NCBI RefSeq assembly: GCF_910594985.1
Contig: NZ_CAJVCE010000015.1
Coordinates: 62,001 to 126,000 of the forward strand
Direction: 5' to 3'
Source: Paenibacillus allorhizosphaerae
GTDB lineage: Bacteria > Bacillota > Bacilli > Paenibacillales > NBRC-103111
DNA length: 64,000 bases
Every line of letters starts with the position of its first letter. Within the stretch, counting starts at the first letter, position 1. Under the pieces are notes generated by a model that saw only the letters and a list, made by a program, of their open reading frames with translations, was not told the origin of the DNA and searched no databases. Made by a program: the position numbers and the translations under genes. Positions 43,621 through 52,612 of the stretch are shown piece after piece.

Positions 43621-44427
43621 ATGGAAGGCTGGGACTGGAAAAAATTTCTTTTGCCCTATGAGCAAGCGATTGAAGAACTGAAAGTGAAATTTAAGACGCT
43701 CCGTACCGAGCTGAAAAGCCGGGAAGAATATTCACCCATCGAATTTGTTACCGGCCGCGTGAAAAAGGTATCCAGCATTCTGGAAAAAGCGAAGCGGCTC
43801 AATGTGCCGATGGAGCAGCTGGAAACCGGTATCGAAGATATCGCCGGCATTCGAATTATGTGCCAATTCGTTGAAGACATCGACCGGCTGGCGGAGTTGA
43901 TCCGGCAGCGCGAAGATATGACGCTCCTCTATGTAAAAGATTACATTAAAAATAAAAAGCCAAGCGGTTACCGAAGCTATCATATTATTGTAGAATACCC
44001 GGTTCAAACCGCGCTCGGAATGAAGCGAGTGCTTGCGGAAATCCAGTTGCGTACGCTGGCGATGAATTTCTGGGCGACGATCGAGCATTCGCTGAACTAT
44101 AAATACCGCGAAAGCTTGCCGCAGGAAGTGGTGAACCGGCTGAGTAAAGCGGCCGAGGCGGCGTTCCTGCTCGATCAGGAGATGAGCAGCATCCGCGAGG
44201 AAATTATGGAAGCGCAAAAGCTGTTCGAGGATAAGTCGAACATTATATCCAAAGTATTGAATGGCATCCATGAGCTGTACTTTTTCCATCGCGTGAGAGA
44301 GGCGGCGCAGTTCCAAATGCGGTTTAACGAGCTGTGGGATACCGATGACGTATGGCTGCTGAAGGAGCTGCTCGGCCAGGTAGAGGAAGCGATCGTCCGC
44401 GCGAAAAAGGGCAACGCCTCCAAATGA
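43621..44427 (+). CDS. relQ: Small alarmone synthetase (RelQ/SAS1, YjbM-like)
   Basis: 268 aa. Synthesises (p)ppGpp from GTP/GDP and ATP. The synthetase domain covers about 20-205: SPIEFVTGRVKKVSSILEKA, IEDIAGIRIMCQFVEDID, KPSGYRSYHIIVEYP and VLAEIQLRTLAMNFWATIEHSLNYKY follow B. subtilis YjbM. There is no HD hydrolase or TGS/ACT domain. The C-terminal helix is longer than in YjbM (~211 aa). ATG 43621 has AGGAGG 9 nt before. The leader is built of hairpin repeats, which may affect translation. It is followed by the DUF309 gene after 30 nt. Confidence 0.94.
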   Translation: MEGWDWKKFLLPYEQAIEELKVKFKTLRTELKSREEYSPIEFVTGRVKKVSSILEKAKRLNVPMEQLETGIEDIAGIRIMCQFVEDIDRLAELIRQREDMTLLYVKDYIKNKKPSGYRSYHIIVEYPVQTALGMKRVLAEIQLRTLAMNFWATIEHSLNYKYRESLPQEVVNRLSKAAEAAFLLDQEMSSIREEIMEAQKLFEDKSNIISKVLNGIHELYFFHRVREAAQFQMRFNELWDTDDVWLLKELLGQVEEAIVRAKKGNASK

Positions 44428-44457
44428 CGCTCATGCGAACGAGGGAGATTCGGCGAC

Positions 44458-44886
44458 ATGCAGACGTATGACCGATTGTATGTTCAATTTATATATTACT
44501 TTAATATCGCCCGGGATTATTTTGAATGCCATGAGGTACTGGAGGAGCTGTGGCTGGAAGAAGGCCGCGACCCGCTGTATCAAGGGCTGCTGCAGGTGGC
44601 CGTCGGACTGTATCATCATCAGAACGGCAATGTGAGCGGCTCGATCAAGCTGTTCACGGCGGCGCTGGAGAAGCTGGAGGGTCATCCCGCGGAGACGCTT
44701 GGGATCGATCTCGAGTCGCTCCGGGAGCAAAGCCGTCTTTATTTGCAAAAGCTGCATCGTTTGCAGCAAGAACCGTTCGCTTTTTACGACTTGGACATTC
44801 GCATTGTCGATCCGATGCTCGAAGAAGGCGTGGAGGCGCTTCGATTGCATCCGCCGGGTGAGTACGAGACGGGACAGGACCATTAA
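44458..44886 (+). CDS. DUF309 domain protein
   Basis: 142 aa all-helical soluble protein. FNIARDYFECHEVLEELWLEEG and YQGLLQVAVGLYHHQNGN are the conserved DUF309 core, with the strictly kept E..HE.LE..W motif. Family function unknown. It is co-transcribed with relQ (30-nt gap) and closed by a strong terminator, so the pair is the whole operon. Confidence 0.9.
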   Translation: MQTYDRLYVQFIYYFNIARDYFECHEVLEELWLEEGRDPLYQGLLQVAVGLYHHQNGNVSGSIKLFTAALEKLEGHPAETLGIDLESLREQSRLYLQKLHRLQQEPFAFYDLDIRIVDPMLEEGVEALRLHPPGEYETGQDH

Positions 44887-44934
44887 CCGTTAAGCTAATG
44901 AAGAATCACTGATCGAAACGGCACATGATATAAA

Positions 44935-44976
44935 TGCAAAAAGTACTGGATCATTAAGATTCCAGTACTTTTTGCA
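44935..44976. terminator. Bidirectional terminator
   Basis: Long perfect stem TGCAAAAAGTACTGGA/TCCAGTACTTTTTGCA between the convergent DUF309 and thioredoxin-like genes. Confidence 0.9.
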
Positions 44977-44992
44977 TTGGACGAATAGCGCT

Positions 44993-45475
44993 TTATGACT
45001 TGTGCTTGGAAATGAAATTTTTGAACGTGTCGGCCGTTTGCTCGCCTTCGATGCGTTCGACTTCCTTGCCTTCTTTATAATAAATCAGGGTCGGCGTTGC
45101 TTGAATTTTGTATCTGTCCCAGCCGTTTTTGAATTCTTCCAGATTAAACTGCTTGATGTCCGCATTCAAGGATTTGGCAACCGGTACGAGAACCGGAGTG
45201 GTTGCTTTGCAATGGACACAGGTGGAGGCAAAGTAATACAGGAAAAAGCTTTCTTTTGCCGCAATCTTTTTGTCCAGGGCGTCGGGTAAAATAATGTTCT
45301 GGTAATTCGGATCGTCGAGCTGCTTGATTGTCTCCGGATGGAGCTTATCCGGCGCAATTCCATATACATTGTTGGCATATTTGCCCAGCTTCGCCTCGGT
45401 GGATTGTTGGTTGACAATATACATTGCGCCAAAGAGTACAACAATGATCGATAAATAAATAGCCAGTTTCTTCAT
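44993..45475 (-). CDS. Membrane-anchored thioredoxin-like protein
   Basis: 160 aa. Signal anchor (LAIYLSIIVVLFGAMYIV) and a thioredoxin domain with FASTCVHCK (Cys86-x-x-Cys89) and cis-Pro loop ATPTLIYY. The active site CVHC is more oxidising than CGPC, suggesting a thiol oxidant or BdbA-like role outside the membrane. ATG 45475 has TAGGAGC at 4-5 nt; the longer ORF start is unsupported. It is divergent from the 45675 gene by 199 nt with no gene between. Confidence 0.85.
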   Translation of the reverse strand: MKKLAIYLSIIVVLFGAMYIVNQQSTEAKLGKYANNVYGIAPDKLHPETIKQLDDPNYQNIILPDALDKKIAAKESFFLYYFASTCVHCKATTPVLVPVAKSLNADIKQFNLEEFKNGWDRYKIQATPTLIYYKEGKEVERIEGEQTADTFKNFISKHKS

Positions 45476-45674
45476 CTTGCTCCTACTTTCTTTTGGAAAT
45501 GTAAAAAACAATACGTTTACCTGAAAAACATACGTTACTAAACAAATGTTCCTAACCTGATCATACACCAAACAGGAAGGAATTTCGACTGCCTTGTGGA
45601 ATTAAAATTAAACAGATTTGCGAACATGAGCCGCAATCATGGATATAAACGACTAGGGAGGCGCAGGGGGATCC

Positions 45675-47303
45675 ATGATCAGAAACATATCGGTGTATCT
45701 ATGGTACTTGTTCGGCTTCAGTTTGTCGCTCTTGCTGTTTCTCGGCTTGTACTTGATCAGCGGTTCCTCCACGACGACAGGGTCCGCCATGCGGCCTGAG
45801 AACGCCGCGGACATGGTCACCATATTAACGGGTGCTCAAAGCTATCATGTCATCGATGCATTTAAGGTTGAGAACGCCACGGCGCCGGTATATGAGTTTC
45901 CTGCGCTGGCGGCATCCAAATCGAAAATTACGAAAGGGACGCTTTTCACCTTAAAAGACAAGGCACATGTTGTTGAGCAGTACGGCGTGCCGGATCACAA
46001 TAAAATCGTTTATTTTGTTATGCGAACGGAAGAGCAGGACGGCGGGGTATGGAATCAAACGGACGCGGTGACGATCGATCCGAAAATGCAAACGATGCAG
46101 AGCGATCCGATCGGATATTCATACGGCAGTTCCCCCGAAGAAGTCGCGCAGGTTACGAAACTGCTCGGGTTTGTCAATAACGATGAATTTCTATACATTA
46201 CGCTGAAAAACGAAGGCAGTGAACGGGTGCTCCGCGTGAACCGGTTTTCGGTTGCGAAGCGGACGGTTACGCCGGTGCTCGATCTGTATCGCTTCAAGGA
46301 CGGAGACGGCGCACTTTCGTCGATAACCATTGCGGAGTCGGCCGTATCGCCGGACGGTCGGCGGCTGCTCGTGAAAGACAGCCGTAAAGGCATTGTCAGC
46401 TATGATATGAATACGGGCGCCGCGAAAGTGATTGCGCCGCCGGCGGAGCTTGGAGTCAGGGACAAGCTGTTCGTGTCCCGGGAGGCAGGGGTTGCATTGT
46501 ATGAAGCCGGTTTATTCCGGAACGATGTCCGGTGGATCGATCTGAATTCGTCGGAGGCGAAGCTTCCTTTTGCATCGGAAACGGGGCTGCTGGAGGCTGG
46601 TATGGACGCGAGCCGCAAGCTGCTGTATTACAACTTCACGTACGACCGCGAGGTGAGGAACTTTAGTCTGAACGATAAAAAAGCGATGCTCTATTCTTAC
46701 GGTGTGCAAATGACGGATTTGAAGGGCGTGCCGATCCAACGTTTCAGTTTGCCGAAGGAATCGCAGGAGCGTTTGGAATACGGGGGATGCTACAGCGAAG
46801 ACAAGAAGATCGTACTGCTTCACCGATTCACGGTGGAAACGAACAGCAAAGGAATGCCTTATAAAAAAACGACAGGCTGGCTTACCGGCGACCTGGCGAC
46901 GGGAACGATGACGGTGCTGCAAAAAATCGACGTACCCGACAGCTGGGAACGGAAAGATATGTTGTTCGGCAGCGTCTTCACTGATGTGAACAACGACACG
47001 GCTGCCGAGCAAGTGTTTGTGAACACGCTCGAACGTACGTACTATACCTCCCGGTGGAGGACGAAAGAAGCGGTGCTGCTTCCCGAAGAAGATGCGATCA
47101 TGTTCGCGGATGAAACGAGCAAGCGTATATTCGTCAGTTCTTTTACCCGGCCGGACCTGATCGTTGCAGTGAACAATTATAAGAAGTACAATTGGGATAA
47201 TCGCGATTTTGTTTGGCTGAGCGGGCACTGGTTATCCAGATATCATACGCAGCCGGAGGGCGACAAAATTTATTTCTTCCAGATACCTACGGAAACGAGT
47301 TGA
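45675..47303 (+). CDS. Membrane-anchored beta-propeller-like protein, function unknown
   Basis: 542 aa. One N-terminal membrane helix (about 8-30, LWYLFGFSLSLLLFLGLYLISG) then an extracytoplasmic domain of about 500 aa. WD/DPP-like repeats are suggested by recurring SPDGRRLLVKD, SREAGVALYEAG, DASRKLLYYNF and DNNDTAAEQVFVN segments, so a propeller fold is likely but unproven. No catalytic triad stands out. AGGGGGATCC precedes the ATG. It abuts the RsmF-type gene (stop TGA and next ATG are adjacent), so the two are one transcript. Confidence 0.75.
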   Translation: MIRNISVYLWYLFGFSLSLLLFLGLYLISGSSTTTGSAMRPENAADMVTILTGAQSYHVIDAFKVENATAPVYEFPALAASKSKITKGTLFTLKDKAHVVEQYGVPDHNKIVYFVMRTEEQDGGVWNQTDAVTIDPKMQTMQSDPIGYSYGSSPEEVAQVTKLLGFVNNDEFLYITLKNEGSERVLRVNRFSVAKRTVTPVLDLYRFKDGDGALSSITIAESAVSPDGRRLLVKDSRKGIVSYDMNTGAAKVIAPPAELGVRDKLFVSREAGVALYEAGLFRNDVRWIDLNSSEAKLPFASETGLLEAGMDASRKLLYYNFTYDREVRNFSLNDKKAMLYSYGVQMTDLKGVPIQRFSLPKESQERLEYGGCYSEDKKIVLLHRFTVETNSKGMPYKKTTGWLTGDLATGTMTVLQKIDVPDSWERKDMLFGSVFTDVNNDTAAEQVFVNTLERTYYTSRWRTKEAVLLPEEDAIMFADETSKRIFVSSFTRPDLIVAVNNYKKYNWDNRDFVWLSGHWLSRYHTQPEGDKIYFFQIPTETS

Positions 47304-48797
47304 ATGTTGATGACAGGGCCGGTTGCGCCTGATGCGTTTTTAGAGCGAATGAAAGCAATGCTTGGGGCCGAGTATTCGGCCTTCTTGGCGTCTTACGAGG
47401 AAGACAGACTGTACGGGCTGCGGGTGAATACGCTCAAGGCTGCCGTTCCCCGCCTGCTGGAATTAACGGAGCTCAAGCTTGACCCGGTGCCATGGACGGA
47501 AACGGGCTTTTATTATAATGAGACGGCTCGTCCCGGCAAACACCCCCATTACCATGCCGGTTTGTATTATATTCAAGAGCCGAGCGCCATGGCGCCGGCA
47601 GAGCTGCTCGGCATAGAGCCCGGAGACTATGTGCTTGATCTTTGCGCCGCACCGGGCGGCAAAACGACGCAGCTCGCGGCGAAGCTGCAAGGAACGGGAT
47701 TGATCGTAGCCAACGACGTGCACCCGGACCGGGTCAAGGCGCTCGTTAAAAATATCGAGCTCAGCGGGGTGACCAATGCGGTCGTACTCAATGAGGACCC
47801 GGAACGAATGGTTCGTCCGTTTGCCGGCTATTTCGATAAAATTCTCGTCGACGCGCCGTGTTCGGGAGAAGGGATGTTCCGCAAGGAAGAAGATATGGCC
47901 AAAGCTTGGCAGCCTGGGTGGGTGGATAAGTACGCGGGCATGCAGCGGACGCTGCTGCGTCAAGCGGCGCAAATGCTGCGGATGGGCGGACGGCTCGTCT
48001 ATTCGACCTGCACGTTCTCGCCGGAGGAGAACGAAGCGATCATCGCCGAATTTCTCGACGAGCATCCGGCGTTCGAGGTGGTGCCCGCGATCGCCGGGCA
48101 CGCAGGCTTTGCCCCCGGACGGCCGGACTGGCTGGCCTCGGGCCGTTACGCCCGAGCCGGCGAAGTGGCCGGCACGGCGCGCTTGTGGCCCCACCGCCTG
48201 CGGGGCGAGGGCCACTACGCGGCCGTGCTGCGCCACCGCGGCGAGGCCGATGCGCCGCGGGCTGCGACAGCGCCGCCGCGCGAGGCGTCGCCCGCGCGTG
48301 CACAGCGCGGCGGCGGCGGCTCCGCTCGCGCAGGCCGTGCGGCCGCGGCGGCAGCCGACCCGCGCGAGGCGCTGGCCCGCTTCGCGCGCGAGCATTTGGC
48401 CGCGGCGCTGCCCGCGGCCCTGGAACTGCGCGGCGAGCATGTATATGCCGCGCCGGAAGGGCTGCCGCCGCTGGACGGCATCCGGGTCATCCGACCCGGA
48501 TGGTATCTCGGCGGCGCGGTCAAGCAGCGCTTCGTGCCTTCGCACGCGCTGGCAATGGGGCTGCGCGCGGAGGATGCGCTACGCCGCATTATGCTGACGG
48601 CTCAAGATCCGCGGGCCGTACGCTATCTCAAGGGCGAGACGCTGGAGCTCGCCCCGGGAGACCTGCACGCCGCGCATGACAGCGTGGAACCGAAAGGCTA
48701 CTGCCTCGTCTGTGTCGACGGTTATCCCGTCGGCTGGGGCAAATGGCTGGACGGCCTGCTCAAGAACGAATATCCCCCCGGCTGGAGGTGGACATAA
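47304..48797 (+). CDS. rRNA m5C methyltransferase, RsmF/NOL1-NOP2-Sun type, copy 1
   Basis: 497 aa. S-adenosylmethionine domain: VLDLCAAPGGKTTQLAAKL, DAPCSGEGMFRKEED with one catalytic Cys, and YSTCTFSPEENEAI with the second. The N-terminal LYGLRVNTLK and the C-terminal PUA-like RsmF tail are present. It methylates C1407-type positions of 16S rRNA by family. Codons for about residues 310-375 are nearly all G/C and Ala/Arg-rich, a low-complexity insertion between the catalytic and tail domains. Its paralogue is at 51057. It is co-transcribed with the RsuA-type gene 3 nt downstream. Confidence 0.9.
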   Translation: MLMTGPVAPDAFLERMKAMLGAEYSAFLASYEEDRLYGLRVNTLKAAVPRLLELTELKLDPVPWTETGFYYNETARPGKHPHYHAGLYYIQEPSAMAPAELLGIEPGDYVLDLCAAPGGKTTQLAAKLQGTGLIVANDVHPDRVKALVKNIELSGVTNAVVLNEDPERMVRPFAGYFDKILVDAPCSGEGMFRKEEDMAKAWQPGWVDKYAGMQRTLLRQAAQMLRMGGRLVYSTCTFSPEENEAIIAEFLDEHPAFEVVPAIAGHAGFAPGRPDWLASGRYARAGEVAGTARLWPHRLRGEGHYAAVLRHRGEADAPRAATAPPREASPARAQRGGGGSARAGRAAAAAADPREALARFAREHLAAALPAALELRGEHVYAAPEGLPPLDGIRVIRPGWYLGGAVKQRFVPSHALAMGLRAEDALRRIMLTAQDPRAVRYLKGETLELAPGDLHAAHDSVEPKGYCLVCVDGYPVGWGKWLDGLLKNEYPPGWRWT

Positions 48798-48799
48798 AG

Positions 48800-49555
48800 A
48801 TGAAAGCAACGATGCGTCTGGACAAGCTGCTCGCGCATACCGGATTCGGCACGCGTAGCGAAATCAAGCAGCTCGTGAAACGCGGCGCTGTAACCGTCAA
48901 CGACAAGCCGGCCAAAGACAGCGGCATGCAGGTGCAGCCGGATCGCGACCGCATTGCTGTCGAGGGAGAGCCGGTTGCGTACCGCCAGTTCGTATATTTG
49001 ATGCTCAACAAACCGCAGGGCGTTGTTTCGGCCACGGAAGATACAAGAGACCGAACGGTGCTTGACCTGCTGGACGAAGAATACGCGCACTTCGAAGTGT
49101 TTCCTGTCGGGAGGCTGGACAAAGATACGGAGGGGCTGCTGCTGCTGACCAACGACGGGAAACTTGCGCACAACCTGCTGTCTCCCCGGAAGCACGTACC
49201 CAAAACGTATTACGCCGAAGTGGACGGCGCCGTCGGTCCGGATGATGCGGAAGCGTTCGCGCAAGGTGTGACGCTCGACGACGGCTATGTGACGATGCCG
49301 GCCAAGCTTAACATATTGCAAAAGGGAAGCCCGGACAGGGGAGAGAGGTCCGTCATCGAGCTGACGATTATGGAAGGGAAGTTCCATCAAGTAAAAAGAA
49401 TGTTTCAAGCCGTCGGCAAAAAAGTCGTTTTCCTGAAGCGCCTCTCCATGGGCCCGCTTGTTCTAGACCCTGCTCTACCCACCGGACAAAGCCGCGAGCT
49501 GACGGCGTACGAGCTGGAACGGCTCGTCAAAGCGCATGAGACGCTTGAAGGATAA
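48800..49555 (+). CDS. 16S rRNA pseudouridine synthase, RsuA family
   Basis: About 251 aa. N-terminal S4 RNA-binding domain (MRLDKLLAHTGFGTRSEIKQ) and the catalytic GRLDKDTEGLLLLTNDG with the nucleophilic Asp, then EGKFHQVKRMFQAVG. The RsuA/RluB branch makes pseudouridine, by family in 16S rRNA (position 516). ATG 48800 has GGAGGTG upstream; the in-frame ATG at 48743 is inside the RsmF gene. It forms an rRNA-modification operon with copy 1 of the RsmF-type enzyme. Confidence 0.92.
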   Translation: MKATMRLDKLLAHTGFGTRSEIKQLVKRGAVTVNDKPAKDSGMQVQPDRDRIAVEGEPVAYRQFVYLMLNKPQGVVSATEDTRDRTVLDLLDEEYAHFEVFPVGRLDKDTEGLLLLTNDGKLAHNLLSPRKHVPKTYYAEVDGAVGPDDAEAFAQGVTLDDGYVTMPAKLNILQKGSPDRGERSVIELTIMEGKFHQVKRMFQAVGKKVVFLKRLSMGPLVLDPALPTGQSRELTAYELERLVKAHETLEG

Positions 49556-49590
49556 ACTGGTTGCGTAGCCGTCTTGTACGATTGCCAAAG

Positions 49591-49620
49591 AAGGGTTCGG
49601 ACTTAGGTCCCAACCCTTTT
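49591..49620 (+). terminator. Terminator after the RsuA-type gene
   Basis: AAGGGTT/AACCCTTTT hairpin with T tail, 36 nt past the stop. Confidence 0.75.
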
Positions 49621-49656
49621 CGTGTTATAGGGAGACTGAAGGATAGCGGCGGGGAA

Positions 49657-49749
49657 TTAATAAATACCTGCACGTAGGATGATCACCAGCAAAATAAACA
49701 ATACAAGAATCGTACCTGTCGACGTGAAAAAGCCGTGAACATGAGACAT
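49657..49749 (-). CDS. Tiny YjcZ-type sporulation membrane protein, copy 2
   Basis: 30 aa: MSHVHGFFTSTGTI then LVLFILLVII and LRAGIY. It shares MSH, the STGTILVLFILLVI core and the length with the copy at 18467, so the two are paralogues 31 kb apart. AAAGGAA lies about 12 nt before the ATG. A single transmembrane helix; role in spore coat or forespore membrane is by family resemblance. Confidence 0.8.
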   Translation of the reverse strand: MSHVHGFFTSTGTILVLFILLVIILRAGIY

Positions 49750-49944
49750 GGAGAAATCATTCCTTTCGATGTTGTGACCCATGAGAACCCAGGTCATCAG
49801 TTTACTTTAGGTTATGGCCGAACGCCCGAGTCGGATCTGGTCGAATGTCCCGGCGAATAAATATTGGGCTCGACTGGACATCATATACAAGGGCGGCCGA
49901 AAACTAACTTGTCTTCCATTATCGCCTAACTTGGAGGGAACCGA

Positions 49945-50994
49945 ATGGCTAATGTGATGCTTAGGCCGGACTTGAAAACGGCCGGCGGCGAAGTCAACGA
50001 TATTTTATTCAATCATCGTTCTGTAGGCACATTATCGCTGGTATACCGGGAAAACGATCGCATAGCGGGAGCGCTTCAGTTGGAGCAAGAGGTTCTTTCG
50101 GAATCGGAAAAGGAAGCGGTTTTCGAAAGCGTGCACGCCTATGTACAGGCTTTGGCCGGAGCGGTTCAGGCGAAGAGCTGCGAAGTGATGGCTACATATG
50201 GCAGCTACGACCATATCATCGCGACGGAAAGTGTGGACGAAGCGTATCCGCAAATAACCGATACCGATGAAGACTTTGATTTCGATTCGGATTGGGTCGA
50301 TACGGATACCCGGCTTGAAGACGACGGTCCATTGGAACGGGGAGATTACACGATGGCCGACTTCGAACTGGTCGTTGTGGGAGAAGCGGATGATGCGATT
50401 GAATATCATGTATACGACAAAGATGAAGATTGGGTGGCCGAGGCATTCCTTCAGATCGAAGACCGCGAAGTGAGCGGAACGGTGAATTGGCTGATGGAGC
50501 CGACGGAAGAAGAACTGGACATAGTGGCCGATTTGCTTGTCCTTGATTTTGACGACGACCAAGTGGACAGCTTTGTGATCGATATGAAGTTTAATCATGA
50601 AGTGATAGAAACGATCGAGTTGACCCACGAGGACATACTGGACGAAGCGGAAGCGGAAGCGGAGAGCGAGCATGTCTGGTACAAGCGCAGCGATAAGGAC
50701 GACTATTCCGTGCTGCTTGCGCGGGACGACGGAGATGTGTTGACCTATGAGCTTTATCAATCGACCTACGGCGGACTGCCGATCGGTACGGCGACCATCG
50801 ATATAAGCCAGCGGCAGCTGACCGGATTTATCGATTTTCGCGAGGCCGGCAGCAGCGATGACCGCGAATTGATCGCGATGATGCTGATGCAGGAGCTGGA
50901 TAAAGAAAAAGATTTCGATACGATCAATTTAAGCATGATGCACAAAAACCGGCTGATCGAGGAAGTACGGCTCGAAACGGAACAGGTGCATTAA
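49945..50994 (+). CDS. Acidic protein with three tandem domain repeats, function unknown
   Basis: 349 aa, very acidic (many D/E, including DTDEDFDFDSDWVDTDTRLEDD at 106-127), no signal or membrane segment. Three similar units are visible at about 27-95, 138-226 and 254-345. Each has a strand pattern G.(L/I)....R.(V/L)(S/T)G, then an acidic helix, then N..IE(E/T)(I/V).L. Unit 2 (REVSGTVNWLM, FNHEVIETIEL) and unit 3 (RQLTGFIDFRE, MHKNRLIEEVRL) match best; unit 1 is degenerate. ATG follows TTGGAGGG. I do not recognise the family. Confidence 0.8.
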   Translation: MANVMLRPDLKTAGGEVNDILFNHRSVGTLSLVYRENDRIAGALQLEQEVLSESEKEAVFESVHAYVQALAGAVQAKSCEVMATYGSYDHIIATESVDEAYPQITDTDEDFDFDSDWVDTDTRLEDDGPLERGDYTMADFELVVVGEADDAIEYHVYDKDEDWVAEAFLQIEDREVSGTVNWLMEPTEEELDIVADLLVLDFDDDQVDSFVIDMKFNHEVIETIELTHEDILDEAEAEAESEHVWYKRSDKDDYSVLLARDDGDVLTYELYQSTYGGLPIGTATIDISQRQLTGFIDFREAGSSDDRELIAMMLMQELDKEKDFDTINLSMMHKNRLIEEVRLETEQVH

Positions 50995-51012
50995 AAAGCA
51001 GTGCATGACAGT

Positions 51013-51049
51013 AAACCGTCCGGGCGGATTTTTATCGCCGGACGGTTTT
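51013..51049. terminator. Bidirectional terminator
   Basis: AACCGTCCGG...CCGGACGGTT stem with T4 to the right, between convergent genes. Confidence 0.85.
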
Positions 51050-51056
51050 GTACGTT

Positions 51057-52469
51057 TCACGATTTCCTGAGTCCTTTCGGGTAATGATTTTTCACCTGAC
51101 CGTCCGATTGCTTACCCCAGCCTAACGGATAATCATCGACAGCGACAACGACCCAGCCCTGATACGGCAATGCAGCCGGCAGCGTCTCACCCTTCAAATA
51201 ACGCAGAACTTGTTCGTCGTCGGCTTTGAAGTTGATCGTTTGGCGGGCCGCACCAGCCTGATCGCCGCGAGGTATAGCAAGTGCCAGGGCATGAGAAGGC
51301 TCGACGCGTCCTTTACGGATTTCGGCCAAATGCAGCCCGGGACGCAATATTTTGAGTCCCGGCAGCCAGGTGCTGTCGAACGGGCAATTGTCCGCGGAAG
51401 GCAGCCAGTAGAGCTGTTCTCCGAATAATACGGTTTCACCCGGAGGCAGAGGGAAGCGTTCCCCGTTCAGCGAATCCGCGGCCCAGCGGCGAAACTGCTC
51501 CATTGCCTCCTCCTCCGGCCGCCGTGTGCCGCGCTTTCCTTTGGAACGGCGTACGGCTTCCGTTCTTTCTTGCCCTTGCCGGTATGCCGGCTCCGCCTCC
51601 TGAGCCGCATCGGCGCTTAACCGGAGCACGGCGACGAAATGCCCCTCGCCGCGCTGACGGTGAGGCCAAATGCGTTCCGTGCGTTCGAGCGTCAGCTCTG
51701 GAAACCGCCGGGTAAGTTGTTCAACCGTCCGTTCATTCTCAAGCTCGTTAAACGTACAGGTCGAATAAGCGATTCGGCCGCCCGGCTTCAGCATCGCGAT
51801 AGCCGATTCCAATATATCAAGCTGCCGCGCCGCGCACATTTCGACATGCGCCGGTGACCACTCCGCAACCGCATCCGGGTCTTTGCGGAACATTCCTTCT
51901 CCGGAGCACGGCGCATCGACCATCATTTTATCGAAGAACCGGGGAAACCGCGCGGCCAGCTGCTGCGGCGAGGCGCTTACGACGACGGCATTGCGGACGC
52001 CCATGCGCTCGATGTTTTCGGACAACGCTTTGGCGCGCACCCCGTGAATTTCATTGGAAATAAGCAAGCCTTCCCCGCCCAGCTTACCGGCGATTTGCGT
52101 CGACTTGCCCCCAGGCGCCGCCGCGAGATCCAGCACGATGTCCCCGGGCTGCGGATCGAGCAGCTCCACAGCGGACATGGCCGAAGGTTCTTGAATATAA
52201 TAAAGCCCGGCGGCGTGATAAGGATGTCTGCCGGGTCTGGTCTCTTCCTCGTAATAAAACCCTGTTCCGCACCACGGTACTTGCTCCAACGAAAATAAAC
52301 CGCGCAGCAGGTTCATTGCCGCATCATCGGCAACGTTCACTTTGGAAGGGTTCACGCGCAGCCCTTGCGTTCGGGGCATCGTGTAGCTATGAAAGAAGGC
52401 GTCCGCTTCGGCATCGTTGCCTAGCTGTTCCTTCATTTGTATTATATAGGCTTCCGGTAATTCAATCAT
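51057..52469 (-). CDS. rRNA m5C methyltransferase, RsmF/NOL1-NOP2-Sun type, copy 2
   Basis: About 470 aa. Contains VLDLAAAPGGKSTQIAGKL, DAPCSGEGMFRKDPD and YSTCTFNELENE, the same two-Cys active site as copy 1, with a similar tail (LRYLKGETLPAALPYQGWV). It shares GTGFYYEEETRPGRHPYHAAGL with copy 1 but lacks the GC-rich insertion. The ATG at 52469 is 14 nt from AAAGGAG; a TTG at 52481 is 2 nt from it, so the exact start is uncertain. It stands alone. Two such enzymes so close suggest duplication and divided substrates. Confidence 0.9.
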   Translation of the reverse strand: MIELPEAYIIQMKEQLGNDAEADAFFHSYTMPRTQGLRVNPSKVNVADDAAMNLLRGLFSLEQVPWCGTGFYYEEETRPGRHPYHAAGLYYIQEPSAMSAVELLDPQPGDIVLDLAAAPGGKSTQIAGKLGGEGLLISNEIHGVRAKALSENIERMGVRNAVVVSASPQQLAARFPRFFDKMMVDAPCSGEGMFRKDPDAVAEWSPAHVEMCAARQLDILESAIAMLKPGGRIAYSTCTFNELENERTVEQLTRRFPELTLERTERIWPHRQRGEGHFVAVLRLSADAAQEAEPAYRQGQERTEAVRRSKGKRGTRRPEEEAMEQFRRWAADSLNGERFPLPPGETVLFGEQLYWLPSADNCPFDSTWLPGLKILRPGLHLAEIRKGRVEPSHALALAIPRGDQAGAARQTINFKADDEQVLRYLKGETLPAALPYQGWVVVAVDDYPLGWGKQSDGQVKNHYPKGLRKS

Positions 52470-52549
52470 CTCGGTTGTCAAAACTCCTTTTTCCGTATAC
52501 ATACGTTTCTGCGAGCAGATTCTCGTTTCATTATACAAGTTTCACCATA

Positions 52550-52579
52550 TTGTAGGAAGCGAATCCCTCATGATATAAT
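52550..52579 (+). promoter_or_regulatory. Promoter of the queDEC operon
   Basis: Extended -10 TG-A-TATAAT (52571-52579) with TTGTAG as -35 at 18 bp. The start would be about 52586, leaving a 27-nt leader, too short for a preQ1 riboswitch. Confidence 0.7.
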
Positions 52580-52612
52580 GGTGTGTGTTTTTTGGTAGAG
52601 AGGTGAACAGCG

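Noticed and set aside
52586..52612. preQ1 riboswitch before queD
   Set aside because: The leader from the extended -10 promoter is only about 27 nt and lacks the class I core.
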